From Parvibaculum sp. (lineage in GTDB: Bacteria > Pseudomonadota > Alphaproteobacteria > Parvibaculales > Parvibaculaceae), in NCBI RefSeq assembly GCF_030694575.1, contig NZ_JAUYUS010000094.1, positions 1 through 64,000 of the forward strand: DNA of 64,000 bases, in the 5' to 3' direction. The position numbers were made by a program, and so were the translations under genes. Numbering within the stretch: the first letter of the stretch is position 1; each line of letters begins with the position of its first letter. The notes beneath the pieces are model-generated. The model had not been told where the DNA came from. It searched no databases and saw nothing but the letters and a program-made list of their open reading frames with translations. Positions 16,730-25,861 of the stretch are shown here, piece by piece.

Positions 16730-17221
16730 CTAACCCGATGGATCGGAGACGACATAGGTCGTCCTGACCCGCACCGTTTCATCCGGCGTCGGAATGAACG
16801 GCAGAAGGGAAAAACGCGTGTCCGTGTAGACGAGGTTGATTTCGACCGCCCTGCCGACGCTGGTATCCTGCCAGACGAAGCTCGGCGGCGCCGCGCTGGC
16901 CACGTCGATCAGCGGCGAATAGGCGTTGAGGACTTCGTAGATTGCATCCGTGGCGCGCTGCTCGCGTTCGCCGTCGTCGAGACCCGCCACGGCGGCGCGG
17001 CCGCCTTCCGCAACCGCATAGGAAAGCGCGATGCGGGTCGCGAACTGGAAGCCGTAGGAAATAATCCCGAACAGGATGGCGAGGAAGAGAGCGGCGATGA
17101 AGGCGAATTCGATCGCCACCGAGCCGCGCTCGTCACGGACAAGGCGCGGCGAGGCGGGCGCCCCCCCGCGAGAGGGAGCGCCACGCGAAACGCGAAACCT
17201 GTCACGCAAATACGGGTACAT
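16730..17221 (-). CDS. tadE: TadE-like pilus assembly protein
   Basis: 163 residues. The pseudopilin-like N-terminus RDERGSVAIEFAFIAALFL begins about residue 29: a processing site before a hydrophobic helix, as in TadE/TadF/TadG minor pilins. The remainder is a small periplasmic domain. It is the last pilus gene of the leftward Tad operon, 18 bp after flp. Whether it acts as TadE or TadF cannot be decided, since only one such gene is present here and the large tadG lies apart at 28914. The start at 17219-17221 lacks a strong ribosome site. Confidence 0.85.
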   Translation of the reverse strand: MYPYLRDRFRVSRGAPSRGGAPASPRLVRDERGSVAIEFAFIAALFLAILFGIISYGFQFATRIALSYAVAEGGRAAVAGLDDGEREQRATDAIYEVLNAYSPLIDVASAAPPSFVWQDTSVGRAVEINLVYTDTRFSLLPFIPTPDETVRVRTTYVVSDPSG

Positions 17222-17239
17222 CAGATAATTGCGCAGCGG

Positions 17240-17455
17240 CTAACCGCCGCCGCCACCGCCGCCACCACTCGCAGCGCTGGAGAGATCGGAGTCGATCTGC
17301 CCGAATATCGTCCCCAAATTGGTTCTGATATCGCCCATGAACGCCCACAATCCGACCGCGATGCCCGCGGCGAGCAAGCCGTATTCGACAGCGGAGATGC
17401 CGCTCTCGTCTTCCACGAAGCGGCGCAGAAACGCCGTCTTTTTACCTTCAGACAT
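17240..17455 (-). CDS. flp: Flp/Fap-type IVb pilin
   Basis: 71 residues from the ATG at 17453-17455, which has a strong AAGGAGGG site; a longer frame is spurious. The hallmark pilin segment ESGISAVEYGLLAAGIAVG lies near residues 14-32, with the Glu and Tyr of mature Flp pilins inside a hydrophobic helix. The tail is a run of eight or more Gly residues, unusual and perhaps flexible or surface-exposed. It is the major subunit of the Tad pilus. Unlike many tad loci, the pilin gene is near the end of the cluster and has a 237-bp upstream gap, so it may have its own promoter. Confidence 0.93.
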   Translation of the reverse strand: MSEGKKTAFLRRFVEDESGISAVEYGLLAAGIAVGLWAFMGDIRTNLGTIFGQIDSDLSSAASGGGGGGGG

Positions 17456-17494
17456 TGAACCCTCCTTGATGTTGCCGTTTCCGGCACCGACTTC

Positions 17495-17514
17495 TCCGGG
17501 GCCCCCGCCCCGGA
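17495..17514 (-). promoter_or_regulatory. Stem-loop in flp leader
   Basis: TCCGGGGC and GCCCCGGA form an 8-bp stem with a CCCC loop about 40 nt upstream of the flp start. It could stabilise the pilin mRNA or act as a processing site. Inference from structure only. Confidence 0.4.
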
Positions 17515-17692
17515 CTCCCACTCTGCCAGTTACATTCCGATCCATCACAGTCATTCAACCCGAGCCCGGTTAATGCTGCTTCCAGTTTCCTTAATGGTTC
17601 CTGAATTCTGCAATACTCGACTTGCCTTTACTTCATTCCCCTTAAGAAAACAGATATTTTACTTTCTATTCACACAGAACCGCTTCCGTAAC

Positions 17693-17938
17693 TCACGGGC
17701 GGGCATTTGGTTCCATATTAATCGGCTTTCCAATACTCTCCAGATATTCTTCGTAAATCCGATTTGCCTCGCTCGCCCGCATGGGCTTCGCCTTTCCCTG
17801 CGCCGCATATTGGGCGTCGAGAACGGCCTCCGCCCGCGAGGCCCCTTGGGGCGGCGTGCGCGGCTCAGCACAGGCGGCCAGCGAGAGGACGAGAAGCCCT
17901 CCCAAGGCCATCCAGGGCGACCTGAAAAGCATCTTCAT
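17693..17938 (-). CDS. Small lipoprotein in Tad operon
   Basis: 81 residues with a lipoprotein signal peptide and lipobox LAAC (Cys at residue 23). The mature part is about 58 residues, polar, with a helix-prone region RASEANRIYEEYLESIG. Its start overlaps the tadD stop by one base (TGATG), so the two are translationally coupled. No known family is recognised. Location suggests an outer-membrane accessory factor of the pilus, perhaps a pilotin-like lipoprotein; that is inference. Confidence 0.75.
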   Translation of the reverse strand: MKMLFRSPWMALGGLLVLSLAACAEPRTPPQGASRAEAVLDAQYAAQGKAKPMRASEANRIYEEYLESIGKPINMEPNARP

Positions 17939-18648
17939 CACATATCCTCCTTGGCCGGACCGGCGGGTTGGCGTTCTCTCACCCAGGCGGCGGCAAAATC
18001 CTGAACTTCCGCCCGTTCGCGCGAGGCCGGAATGCCGGCCAGCAGACGCCGGGCCTCCTCGTTCTTGCCCGTCATCATGAAGGCGATCAGGAGATTGTTG
18101 CGGATCGAGCCAGACGAAGGATCGAGCTCCTGCGCCTGACGCAGATTGAACTCCGCCGCCTTGAGCCGGTCGCCGCCGATGGTGAGCTGCGCATAACCCA
18201 GATTGTTCAGGAATTCGGCGCTCGAAGGCCGCGCGGCAACGGCCTTGCGGAATTCTTCCTCCGCGCCGACCCAATCGCCTTGCGCCGCCCTTGCCCGGCC
18301 GAGACCGCTGAAGCCATCGGCCGCGAGTTCGGTATTTCCGAGCTTCGCAAAAGCCGCGGCAGCCTCCTCATATTGTTCGGTGCCGAGCAGCGCCTCGCCG
18401 TAGAGCTGGTGGAAATAGGGCGTCTTCTTTTCCTTGACCGCATATTGATCGAGATAGGCCAGCGCGGCGCGATACCGGCCCTGGCTGAGAAGGCCGTTCA
18501 CGACGCTCAGGTAGAGTTTCGACGTGGAAGCGCCGTCGAGCGATTGCACCTCGCTCGCGCGGGGCGAGACGACGGAAACCGGATCGAAGCCATAATCGGC
18601 GCAGGCGCCGAGCGAAAGGCAAATGGATAGCGCGAAGAAACGTTTCAT
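17938..18648 (-). CDS. tadD: TadD-like TPR lipoprotein
   Basis: 236 residues. The signal peptide ends in the lipobox LGAC (Cys about residue 18). The mature part contains tetratricopeptide repeats (for example GRYRAALAYLDQYAV, EQYEEAAAAFAKLG, SAEFLNNLGYAQLTIGG). TadD proteins are lipoproteins needed for secretin assembly in Tad systems. It overlaps tadC by four bases (ATGA) and the next lipoprotein gene by one base. This tight coupling supports a single transcript. Confidence 0.9.
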   Translation of the reverse strand: MKRFFALSICLSLGACADYGFDPVSVVSPRASEVQSLDGASTSKLYLSVVNGLLSQGRYRAALAYLDQYAVKEKKTPYFHQLYGEALLGTEQYEEAAAAFAKLGNTELAADGFSGLGRARAAQGDWVGAEEEFRKAVAARPSSAEFLNNLGYAQLTIGGDRLKAAEFNLRQAQELDPSSGSIRNNLLIAFMMTGKNEEARRLLAGIPASRERAEVQDFAAAWVRERQPAGPAKEDM

Positions 18649-19586
18649 GGCGCCGTACCTCTCTTCGTCATCTGCTCGCCGGCGGATTTCAGTGCGCCTG
18701 TGAGCGTAACCACGGCCGGACCGGCCAACACGATCAGCAGCACCGGCATGAAGAACACGATCATCACAAGCGTGAGCTGCGGCGCCTTGCGGCCGACCTG
18801 CTCGCGCGCCGTCGCCATGCGCTTGTCCGACAGATCGGCGGAGAAGCGGCGCAAGGTCGTGCCGAGTTCGCCGCCCTGGAAGAGGGCCTGCTTGATGGTG
18901 GCGGCGAGGTCCTGACCTTCGTCGAGGCCGAGCCGCTGGCCGAGACGGTCGAGCGCCGCATCGTAGGGCATGCCGGCATCTATGTCGGCGATGTGCCGGC
19001 GCAGCACCTCGCCCGTGACCGGCGCCGTGCCCGGAACCACACTCGCGACATAGCGCATGCATTGATCGATGCTGACGCCCGCATCCAGCGCCATCAGCAT
19101 GATGTCGAGCACAGGCGGAAGCTCGCGGCGAATGGTGGCGGCGCGGCGGTCGGCATAGACGCCGAGGGCGATCACGACATAGCGATAGAAGAGATAGCCG
19201 AAGAAGAGGCCGAGAAGAAAATCGACGGCGGAGGGCCCCGCCATGCCGGCGCGAGCGACGAGGATGCCGAGCCCGACGGCGAGCGCGATGCAGTACCGCA
19301 GGGCAACGAAGATGTAGACGGCCGAGGGCTGGAAGAAGCCCGCGCGGAGGACGAGCGCGCGAAGTTCCCTGTTTACCCGCGCACCCTCGATGCGGCGGCC
19401 GAGGCGCTCGAGAAAGGCAAGCGTCATTTCAACCAGCGTGCCGTGCTCTCGGTCGGGCATGAAGAGAAGCGAGAGGCGCGTGGCGACCTCGTGACGGCGG
19501 AGAAGCAGCGAGAAGGAGGCGACAAAGACCAGCGTGCCCGCCATCAATGCGAGCGCCGCTACCATCCATGTCAGTCCGTCCAGCAC
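18645..19586 (-). CDS. tadC: TadC inner-membrane pilus assembly protein
   Basis: 313 residues from a GTG at 19584-19586 with an AAGGA site. The T2SF (GspF-like) domain occupies about residues 150-290, with LPPVLDIMLMALDAGVSID and LFQGGELGTTLRRFSADLSD. Hydrophobic helices lie at the N-terminus, near 95-150, and at the C-terminus. With TadB it forms the inner-membrane platform on which TadA acts. The gene order tadB-tadC-tadD is the canonical one. Confidence 0.93.
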   Translation of the reverse strand: MLDGLTWMVAALALMAGTLVFVASFSLLLRRHEVATRLSLLFMPDREHGTLVEMTLAFLERLGRRIEGARVNRELRALVLRAGFFQPSAVYIFVALRYCIALAVGLGILVARAGMAGPSAVDFLLGLFFGYLFYRYVVIALGVYADRRAATIRRELPPVLDIMLMALDAGVSIDQCMRYVASVVPGTAPVTGEVLRRHIADIDAGMPYDAALDRLGQRLGLDEGQDLAATIKQALFQGGELGTTLRRFSADLSDKRMATAREQVGRKAPQLTLVMIVFFMPVLLIVLAGPAVVTLTGALKSAGEQMTKRGTAP

Positions 19587-19602
19587 CGTTCCCGTTTCCT
19601 TT

Positions 19603-20526
19603 CTAGAAGCTTGTGCGCACGACGCTGCGCATCATGAAGGCACCGAGTATCTGAGACAGCGCGCAATAGACGAGAAGCTGGCGGCCCACAGGCTCGTCGA
19701 TGAACCATCGGACATAGTCCGGGCTCTGCACCATGACTACGGAGGCGACGACCATGGGGAGCAGACCGAGCACCCAGGCGCTCGCACGAATCTGCGAGGT
19801 GCTGACGCGGACCTCGCGCAGCACGGCGGCGCGGCGGCGGATATTGTCGATCAGGTTCGACAGGATCGCGGTCAACGAGCCGCCGAAGCGGAGGTTGGTT
19901 TCGATGGCGGTGCCGAAGAGGCGCAACTCATAGAGATCGAGATCTTCCGCGAGCTGGTTCACGCTTTCGGCGACGCCGGCGCCGTTCGCAATCCGGCGAA
20001 TGGTGGGTGAGAAGAATTCGACGACGATGGGCGGCGACGACTGGGTGGCGCGGGCGAGCGCGACGGAGAGGCTGTTGCCTACGACCAGCAATTGCCTGAC
20101 GCGGTCGAAGAAACCCAGCATCGCTTCCGAAAGCGCGTTCATTCGCTGGCGCGCGCGATAGTCCACAATGGCGACGACGATGAGGAGCGCGCTGAGAAGC
20201 ACGACGCTCGCCACGAGCAAGCCGAGAAGGATCATCAGCGAGAGCCAGACGCAAAGCGCGAAGATGAGGATCGCCGTCAGCCGCTCGGGCGGCAGCTGGA
20301 TGCCTGCCTGATAGAGACGGTTGCGCGCAAGCGCGGGCAGGAGCGCGGTCGGGTCCGGCCAGCCGCCGAAGAGAAGCTCGGACTTCGCCCTTCCCTGCAT
20401 TCCGACAATCTCGCCGAGGCGCAGATTGATTTCCATGTCCCGGCGCGCGCGCCACAGCAAAAGAAAAGCGAAGGCGCCGCCGCCGAGGCAGAGCAAGGCA
20501 AGAAGAACGGTCGATGCCTGCATCAT
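19603..20526 (-). CDS. tadB: TadB inner-membrane pilus assembly protein
   Basis: 307 residues from the paired ATGs at 20521-20526; an upstream in-frame start inside tadA would add seven residues. N-terminal hydrophobic helix, then two helices near 95-130, then a T2SF domain (about 145-270, with VVGNSLSVALARATQ and FGGSLTAILSNLIDNIRRR) and C-terminal helices. It pairs with TadC to form the platform of the Tad machine. The gene begins 14 bp after the tadA stop codon. Confidence 0.93.
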   Translation of the reverse strand: MMQASTVLLALLCLGGGAFAFLLLWRARRDMEINLRLGEIVGMQGRAKSELLFGGWPDPTALLPALARNRLYQAGIQLPPERLTAILIFALCVWLSLMILLGLLVASVVLLSALLIVVAIVDYRARQRMNALSEAMLGFFDRVRQLLVVGNSLSVALARATQSSPPIVVEFFSPTIRRIANGAGVAESVNQLAEDLDLYELRLFGTAIETNLRFGGSLTAILSNLIDNIRRRAAVLREVRVSTSQIRASAWVLGLLPMVVASVVMVQSPDYVRWFIDEPVGRQLLVYCALSQILGAFMMRSVVRTSF

Positions 20527-20539
20527 CGAAGCCACCTGT

Positions 20540-21766
20540 CTACACAACCCGCTTCTTCTCGGATTCCTCTTCCGAGAAAATCTGGCGCAGCGAATAGGTC
20601 GGGCCTTCCATGCCCGTCACCTCGCACACCGAGACCACTTTTCGTTTTCCGTCCGACTGCCGCGCCGTATGCACGACCGAATGAATGGCGCCCGCGATGA
20701 AGCGGCGCACCGCCTGAAGATCGGCGGAGAAACCATGGAGGCCGATCAGCATTTCCAGTCGCTCCAGCGCATCGCGCGGCCCGTTCGCGTGAAGCGTCGC
20801 CATCGAGCCGTCATGGCCGGTGCCCATCGCCTGCAGCATTTCAATTGCCTCGCTCGACCGGACCTCGCCGAGAATGATGCGGTCGGGGCGCATGCGGAGG
20901 ACGTTGCGCAGCAGATCGCGCGCCGTGACCTCGGTTGCACCGTCGGGCGAGGAGGGCCTCGTTTCGAGGCGCACCACATGCGACTGCTGGAGTTGCAACT
21001 CGGCCGCATCCTCGATCGTGACGAGGCGTTCCTTCGCGCCGATATAGGAGCTCAGCACGTTGAGCAGCGTCGTCTTGCCGGAGCCGGTGCCGCCGCAAAT
21101 GAGAATGTTCCGCTTGCCGCGCACGGCACCGGAAAGGTATTTCAGCATCTCCGGCGTCATCGTGTCGTTGCGCACCAGATCATCGCCCGTCATCGGGATG
21201 TGCTTGAACTTGCGGATCGAAAGGATCGGTCCGTCGAGCGCCACGGGCGGAATGATGACGTTGACGCGCGAGCCATCCGGAAGGCGTCCGTCGACATAGG
21301 GCGTGCCCTCGTCCACGCGGCGGCCTATGGGGCTGACGATCCGCTGGATGACGTTCATCAGATGCGTCGTATCGCGGAAGCGGGTCTGCACGAGTTCAAG
21401 CTCGCCGCGCCTTTCGACATATATATTCGCGGGGCCGTTGACGATGATGTCGTCGACGGTCGGGTCGCGGAGCAGGGGTTCCAGCGGACCGAAGCCGACG
21501 ATCTCGTTCTGCACGTCCTCGATGAGCTGCGCCCGCTCGCGCATGTTGAGCGCTATGCCGCGCGACATCAGGACAACGGCAATGGCACGGGCGATCTCAT
21601 CCTGCAGCGCGGCGAGCGGAATCGTTTCCCCTTCCACGCCCTGCTGGTCGAGATATTCAAGCGTCAGGTCGAAGACGCGGAACTTGATCTCCTGGTAGCG
21701 ATCCGAAATGCCGATATCGCTGACGGGATTGCCGGTTTCGAGCGTGTAGGGCTGCATCGACTTCAT
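20540..21766 (-). CDS. tadA: TadA/CpaF secretion ATPase
   Basis: 408 residues from the ATG at 21764-21766, which overlaps the cpaE stop (ATGA); 61 extra residues of the longer frame are not homologous. It is the hexameric ATPase that powers Flp pilus assembly. The Walker A motif is GGTGSGKTT, the Walker B region is [16 protein letters not shown], and the Asp and His boxes typical of GspE-like ATPases are present ([13 protein letters not shown]). The N-terminal domain (about 1-120) matches the CpaF type, which has no zinc motif. Confidence 0.95.
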   Translation of the reverse strand: MKSMQPYTLETGNPVSDIGISDRYQEIKFRVFDLTLEYLDQQGVEGETIPLAALQDEIARAIAVVLMSRGIALNMRERAQLIEDVQNEIVGFGPLEPLLRDPTVDDIIVNGPANIYVERRGELELVQTRFRDTTHLMNVIQRIVSPIGRRVDEGTPYVDGRLPDGSRVNVIIPPVALDGPILSIRKFKHIPMTGDDLVRNDTMTPEMLKYLSGAVRGKRNILICGGTGSGKTTLLNVLSSYIGAKERLVTIEDAAELQLQQSHVVRLETRPSSPDGATEVTARDLLRNVLRMRPDRIILGEVRSSEAIEMLQAMGTGHDGSMATLHANGPRDALERLEMLIGLHGFSADLQAVRRFIAGAIHSVVHTARQSDGKRKVVSVCEVTGMEGPTYSLRQIFSEEESEKKRVV

Positions 21767-22959
21767 GGCAAGACTCCGAGAAGCTTGCGCGCCCACATCT
21801 TGATCGGCTGCATGCGCTCGCCCTCCGCCGCGAGGCGAGGCACAAGGCCGAGGTCTTCGAGATGGCGCGACAGCTGCTGCGCATAAGGCGTGGATGCGTC
21901 GAGCGAGAGCGGTTCGCCCCTGTTGACGCTTTCCGCGAGCTGATGCCAACGCACCGGAAGCTCGATCGCGTGGGCCGCACCGACGGCGCTTTTGATACCG
22001 GCCGCATCCGGCGCCATGCCCGGCGCGAATTCATGGACCACAAGCACGGGCTCGCCTTCGCCGGACCGAACCTGCCGCACGAAGCGCAGCATTTCCGCCG
22101 CCCCCTTGATGGAGGTGAAGCGCTGGTTGCAGGGCAGGAAGAAGAGGGCGCCTTCGCCCGGCAGCCCGAGGAGTTCTTCCTGTTGCGAAAAGGGCCCGCA
22201 GGAGACGATCACCACGTCGTAGAGCGACTGACATATTTCGAGCAGCGCGCGGAGATCGTGAACATTGACCGCCCAGGTATCCGCTTCGCCGTGGATGGCC
22301 AGCGGCAGGACATAGAGGCCGGACCGCGGGCAACGGGCGAGCGCGGAATCGAGCAGCGCGCGGTCGAGCCGGGACATTTCCTTCACCGCTTCCCTGACGC
22401 GGAAGGAAAGATCGAGATTGAGCGAGATCGCGGCATTGCTGGCGGGCAGCCCGAGATCGACGAGCAGCACACCGTCCCGCGGCCGGGCGGCGGCAATGGC
22501 GGCGCCGAGATTGACCGCGAAGTCGCCATCCTCCTCGGAGGCACCCGCGCTCAGCACCGTCACGATATGGGAGGCGGCGGCGCTGCGCGGGCGGCCGCTG
22601 GCGATGTGGCGCGCGACGACGTTGCGCATGTCGTCTTCGGCCGCATCGCGGTCGAGGAAGTCCTGTGCGCCCGCACGCATGGCGGTGAGGATAAGCTGCG
22701 CGCCAGCTTCGTTGCCGATCACGATCATCGGCAGATCGGGAAACCAGGCGCGGATGGAGGACAAGCGCTCGAAAGCCGTGCGGGCGCCCATGCGGACATC
22801 GCTGTCGACCAGTACGCCTTGCGGCTGGAACTGGCTCGCAACATCCTCGACATTGTCGACCGCGGGGTCGGCCGACATGACGGTCGACGTCGCTTCAAGC
22901 GCCTGCTTGACCTGAGCGATCAGTTGTCTGTCTCCGGAGACGAGGAGAACGCGTTGCAT
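21763..22959 (-). CDS. cpaE: CpaE/TadZ-like pilus localisation protein with degenerate Walker A
   Basis: 398 residues. The N-terminus (about 1-125) resembles a receiver domain but lacks a proper acidic pocket. The rest is a ParA/MinD-like ATPase fold. The region that should be the deviant Walker A (KGGxGKT) reads TVLSAGASEEDGDFAVNLG, with no lysines, so ATP hydrolysis is doubtful. The downstream VLLVDLGLPASN and DVVIVSCGP segments keep the fold. TadZ proteins place the Tad machine at the pole, and degenerate nucleotide sites are known in the family. Position between cpaC and tadA is canonical. Confidence 0.87.
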   Translation of the reverse strand: MQRVLLVSGDRQLIAQVKQALEATSTVMSADPAVDNVEDVASQFQPQGVLVDSDVRMGARTAFERLSSIRAWFPDLPMIVIGNEAGAQLILTAMRAGAQDFLDRDAAEDDMRNVVARHIASGRPRSAAASHIVTVLSAGASEEDGDFAVNLGAAIAAARPRDGVLLVDLGLPASNAAISLNLDLSFRVREAVKEMSRLDRALLDSALARCPRSGLYVLPLAIHGEADTWAVNVHDLRALLEICQSLYDVVIVSCGPFSQQEELLGLPGEGALFFLPCNQRFTSIKGAAEMLRFVRQVRSGEGEPVLVVHEFAPGMAPDAAGIKSAVGAAHAIELPVRWHQLAESVNRGEPLSLDASTPYAQQLSRHLEDLGLVPRLAAEGERMQPIKMWARKLLGVLP

Positions 22960-22965
22960 CTGGCG

Positions 22966-24366
22966 CTACCTCATCAGACCGTGTTTGACGACATGTTTGT
23001 CGAGCGTGTTCACGTTGAGCAGGTTCTCTCCCACCGTCGGATCGTAAATCTGTCCCTCGCCGGGCAGCGGCGGAACCTCGCCTGCCTCCATCGGCGAAAC
23101 GAGGCGCGGCGTCGCCACGATGATCAACTCCTGACGCTCGCGGGCGTTCTGCGTGCGCTTGAAGAAAGTTCCGATAATCGGCAACTCGCCGATGCCGGGC
23201 AGCCGATCTTCGACGTTGCCGGAGGTGCTGTACATGAGCCCCGCCAGGACGAAGCTCTGGCCGTCGCCGAGCTCGATGGTCGTGCGGGTCGAGCGGGTGC
23301 GGAGCGCGGGAATGCGAAAGCCCTGCACGACGAGCGCGTTCGTGTAATCGAGCTCGCTCACCTCCGGGCTGACCTTGAGGACGATCCTGTCATTATCGAG
23401 TACGGTCGCCTCGACGTCGAGCTGGACGCCGAATTTCTTGTATTCGATGGTCACGGTGCCGTTGCCGGCGCCGGATTGCGGAACGGGGATCGGGATCTCG
23501 CCGCCCGCCAGGAACGCCGCATCCTCGCCGCTGCGCACGAGCAATGTCGGTTCGGCGAGCAATTGCGCGAGATTGGCGCTGCTCAATGCGCTGATGACAC
23601 CGAGGACGTTGCTGCCCGGCCATGCCATCAGAAGATTGAAAGCCTGACCGATCGGCAGGTCGGTGTTGGGGTCGAAGCCGACGCCCGGCGTGTAGTCGAA
23701 GCCGGTGCCGGAGCTCGGGCCGAGAGCGGCGAACTGGAAGTTGTTGTCGAGGCTCTGGAAATTGAAGCCGAGCGCCTTCAGCGTGCTTGTCGAAACGGCG
23801 GCGAAGCGGACCTCGACGGCCACCATGCGGCGGTCGGCGACGGTCGTCATGTCGTTCACTTCCTTGCCGAGATAGGATTGCGCAATCGTCCGGGCGCGCT
23901 GCTGTGCGTCGAGGCTGTAGACCTGCCCTTTCAGGACCACGCCCTTGCCCGTTTCAACGGCCTTCACGTCGGAGAGCGTGGGATCGCGGCCGAGTTCGGA
24001 CTGAAGGCCGGCAAGATCGGCGCCGACCACCACGTGGTAGGACTGCGAGGCACCGCCGGTGAACCAGATGGTGAGGCCGGTGGTGCCTTCCTTCTGACCG
24101 AGCACACGCAACTCGCGCGACGAAATCACCTTCACGTCGATGGTGGCGGGGTCGGCGATCGCGATGCGGTCCACCGTCTGCCCGAGCTTCAGGATGCGCT
24201 GTCCGCCGGTCGCGATGCTGAGGGTCGCATCCGCCGCGAGAGCGCCCGCATGGGAAAACAGAAGAACTGCGAGGAAAGTAAAGAGCGCAAACGAGATTGC
24301 GGCTCCGGATCGGTCGAACGTCTGCCTCACTCTCCCCCGCCCTTTCTTCATCATCTCCCCGGACAT
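22966..24366 (-). CDS. cpaC: CpaC/RcpA outer-membrane secretin
   Basis: 466 residues from the ATG at 24364-24366; alternative ATGs lie 4 codons in and no start has an ideal ribosome site. Signal peptide to about residue 40 (HAGALAA). A pilus-secretin N-domain (about 45-110), a BON-like segment, then the secretin domain with VEVRFAAVS, LLAEPTLLVRSGEDAAFLAGGEIPI and the C-terminal DRLPGIGELPIIGTFFK motif. It forms the outer-membrane channel of the Tad pilus. It starts 7 bp after the cpaB stop. Confidence 0.93.
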   Translation of the reverse strand: MSGEMMKKGRGRVRQTFDRSGAAISFALFTFLAVLLFSHAGALAADATLSIATGGQRILKLGQTVDRIAIADPATIDVKVISSRELRVLGQKEGTTGLTIWFTGGASQSYHVVVGADLAGLQSELGRDPTLSDVKAVETGKGVVLKGQVYSLDAQQRARTIAQSYLGKEVNDMTTVADRRMVAVEVRFAAVSTSTLKALGFNFQSLDNNFQFAALGPSSGTGFDYTPGVGFDPNTDLPIGQAFNLLMAWPGSNVLGVISALSSANLAQLLAEPTLLVRSGEDAAFLAGGEIPIPVPQSGAGNGTVTIEYKKFGVQLDVEATVLDNDRIVLKVSPEVSELDYTNALVVQGFRIPALRTRSTRTTIELGDGQSFVLAGLMYSTSGNVEDRLPGIGELPIIGTFFKRTQNARERQELIIVATPRLVSPMEAGEVPPLPGEGQIYDPTVGENLLNVNTLDKHVVKHGLMR

Positions 24367-24373
24367 CCTTCTC

Positions 24374-25276
24374 TCAACGTGGTGTCGTAACGGTGCTTTG
24401 ATTTGCGCCGGAGTAAATCGTGATGCGGTGCCCGCCGGAGCGGCCCGCTTCATTTTCCGTTGCCGTTTCGACGGGCGCCACGGCCGCGCCGGCGGGCCCG
24501 AGATCGTCGAGCGCGACAAGCTCGGCGGGCGCGACGTCCCGGTCGGCCGGATTGCGGATGGCAAGCGTGACATGGCCGAGCCGGCCGGCGAGCGCGAGGC
24601 GCGCAAGCGCGCCGGGCGGTGCGGCGACCGTTACGGTCCGCGCGCCGGCATTCGCCTGGCCGCCCTGATGCGACAAGGCGGGACCGACGGCGAGAACCTC
24701 CATATCCTGAAGCAGAAGCGTGCTCTTGCTCCGGTCGCCTTCGCGCTGACCGATGCCGCCCTGCTGCCCATAGACCGCACCGGGAAATGTGGCAAAGACA
24801 TCGACACGATCGCCCGCCTGCAGGAAACCGCCGACGATATCTTCCTCGACGACGCGAATCGCGAAGGCGCGCTGGCCTTCCGGCACCAAAGCAGCGATGC
24901 CCGCCGCGGCGGGCTCGGTGCTCAGGCTGTGCTGAAAGACAATCTGCGAGGCACGAATGTCGTCGGTGGCGACGCGGCCGACGGCAGGCGCGGCGTCGGC
25001 GAAGCTCCCTGCCGGTGCAGGCCCCGCCATGCGCCGTAGCATGACATCGCCGCTTGAAATCGTCTGACCGCGCGGCACGTCACGCGTCGCGACAAGGACA
25101 CTCACGGCGGTTTCGGCATCGAGGCCATCGCCCGCGGGACGTTCGGCCGTCCGATGGGAGGGTGTATCTCTCGCGGAAATGTTGAGCCAGATGAGCGCGA
25201 CGGCAGCGACGATGAGCGCAATGCCCAGCCCGAGAAGAAGCACGGGGTTTCGCTGAATCCGCTGCACGAAATTCAT
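24374..25276 (-). CDS. cpaB: CpaB/RcpC pilus assembly protein
   Basis: 300 residues from the ATG at 25274-25276, which has a very strong GAGGGAGGAAAG site. N-terminal hydrophobic helix (about 12-33), then an SAF domain (about 60-125, with RDVPRGQTISSGDVMLRRM) followed by the RcpC domain. The protein is periplasmic and may bind peptidoglycan or gate the secretin. It is the first gene of the leftward Tad operon, so the promoter should lie within 25277-25450. The C-terminus after residue 230 is less conserved. Confidence 0.92.
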   Translation of the reverse strand: MNFVQRIQRNPVLLLGLGIALIVAAVALIWLNISARDTPSHRTAERPAGDGLDAETAVSVLVATRDVPRGQTISSGDVMLRRMAGPAPAGSFADAAPAVGRVATDDIRASQIVFQHSLSTEPAAAGIAALVPEGQRAFAIRVVEEDIVGGFLQAGDRVDVFATFPGAVYGQQGGIGQREGDRSKSTLLLQDMEVLAVGPALSHQGGQANAGARTVTVAAPPGALARLALAGRLGHVTLAIRNPADRDVAPAELVALDDLGPAGAAVAPVETATENEAGRSGGHRITIYSGANQSTVTTPR

Positions 25277-25861
25277 ATGGCTTTCCTCCCTCTCGTCCAA
25301 CCGGCGCCCCCCAGCGCCACATCTCGATGATCCGGATGCCCGGATGTCGTCTTCGCGTACCCTTCCAGTGTAAGAATCAGGTTCGCCAATAAAGTCCTAA
25401 TACTACACTTTTCATTTGGCGTATTTTGCCGAAAAGCCGCAACATTATTCTGCGCGCAATGCGGAGCTCTGCATCGGATTGTCCATGCCGTCAGTATGGA
25501 AATATCGCTGACCTAAAGCATTCATCGGCGGACGGTCTTTCGCCGAACATCATCTTTCTCTCGCATAGAATCGCGGGGCTTCGCTTCCAAACAAGCTCAC
25601 ACAAGCTTGGTGCGCATTGTGGCGATATTTTGCCCAAGCGATGTGACTACGAGAAAGAGATAGTTGGAAGTGTGAGGGAGATATCGCACTGAATCGTGGA
25701 GATTTTAATTGAACACAAGTCGAACAACTCGCACGTAGCTCGACAAACCGCACACGGATAGTTTCCGTGTTACTCAAATTAAAGACAGTACTCGTCTTTA
25801 TTGTTTTTCCTTGCGCTGTACCATTTGCCCTCAGGGACCTCGAAACGAGGCGGAGGGATCA
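25277..25861. other. Low-GC intergenic region between Tad operon and TpsB gene
   Basis: 585 bp, distinctly AT-richer than both neighbours. It must hold the divergent promoters for the Tad operon and the TpsB gene. An 88-codon frame at 25426-25692 has no ribosome site and atypical composition and was not accepted. Two adjacent hairpins occur near the right end (see 25752-25808). CGCCAA near 25383 and TTGGCG near 25414 form a loose inverted repeat of unknown meaning. Confidence 0.45.
25752..25808 (+). terminator. Tandem hairpins with T-run in TpsB leader
   Basis: ACACGGA/TCCGTGT (25752-25770) is followed by TAAAGAC/GTCTTTA (25780-25800) and then TTGTTTTT. The second is a good intrinsic-terminator shape on the plus strand, although it lies about 60 bp before the gene start. 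It could end an upstream short RNA or act as an attenuator for the TpsB gene. Confidence 0.5.

Noticed and set aside
14637-16733. 698-codon plus-strand frame opposite the histidine kinase
   Set aside because: Mirror of an intact histidine kinase; composition typical of an antisense frame.
21862-24390. 842-codon plus-strand frame opposite cpaE and cpaC
   Set aside because: Antisense shadow of canonical Tad genes.
25426-25692. 88-codon plus-strand frame in the cpaB/TpsB gap
   Set aside because: No ribosome site, Cys/Ser-rich atypical composition, and AT-rich intergenic surroundings.
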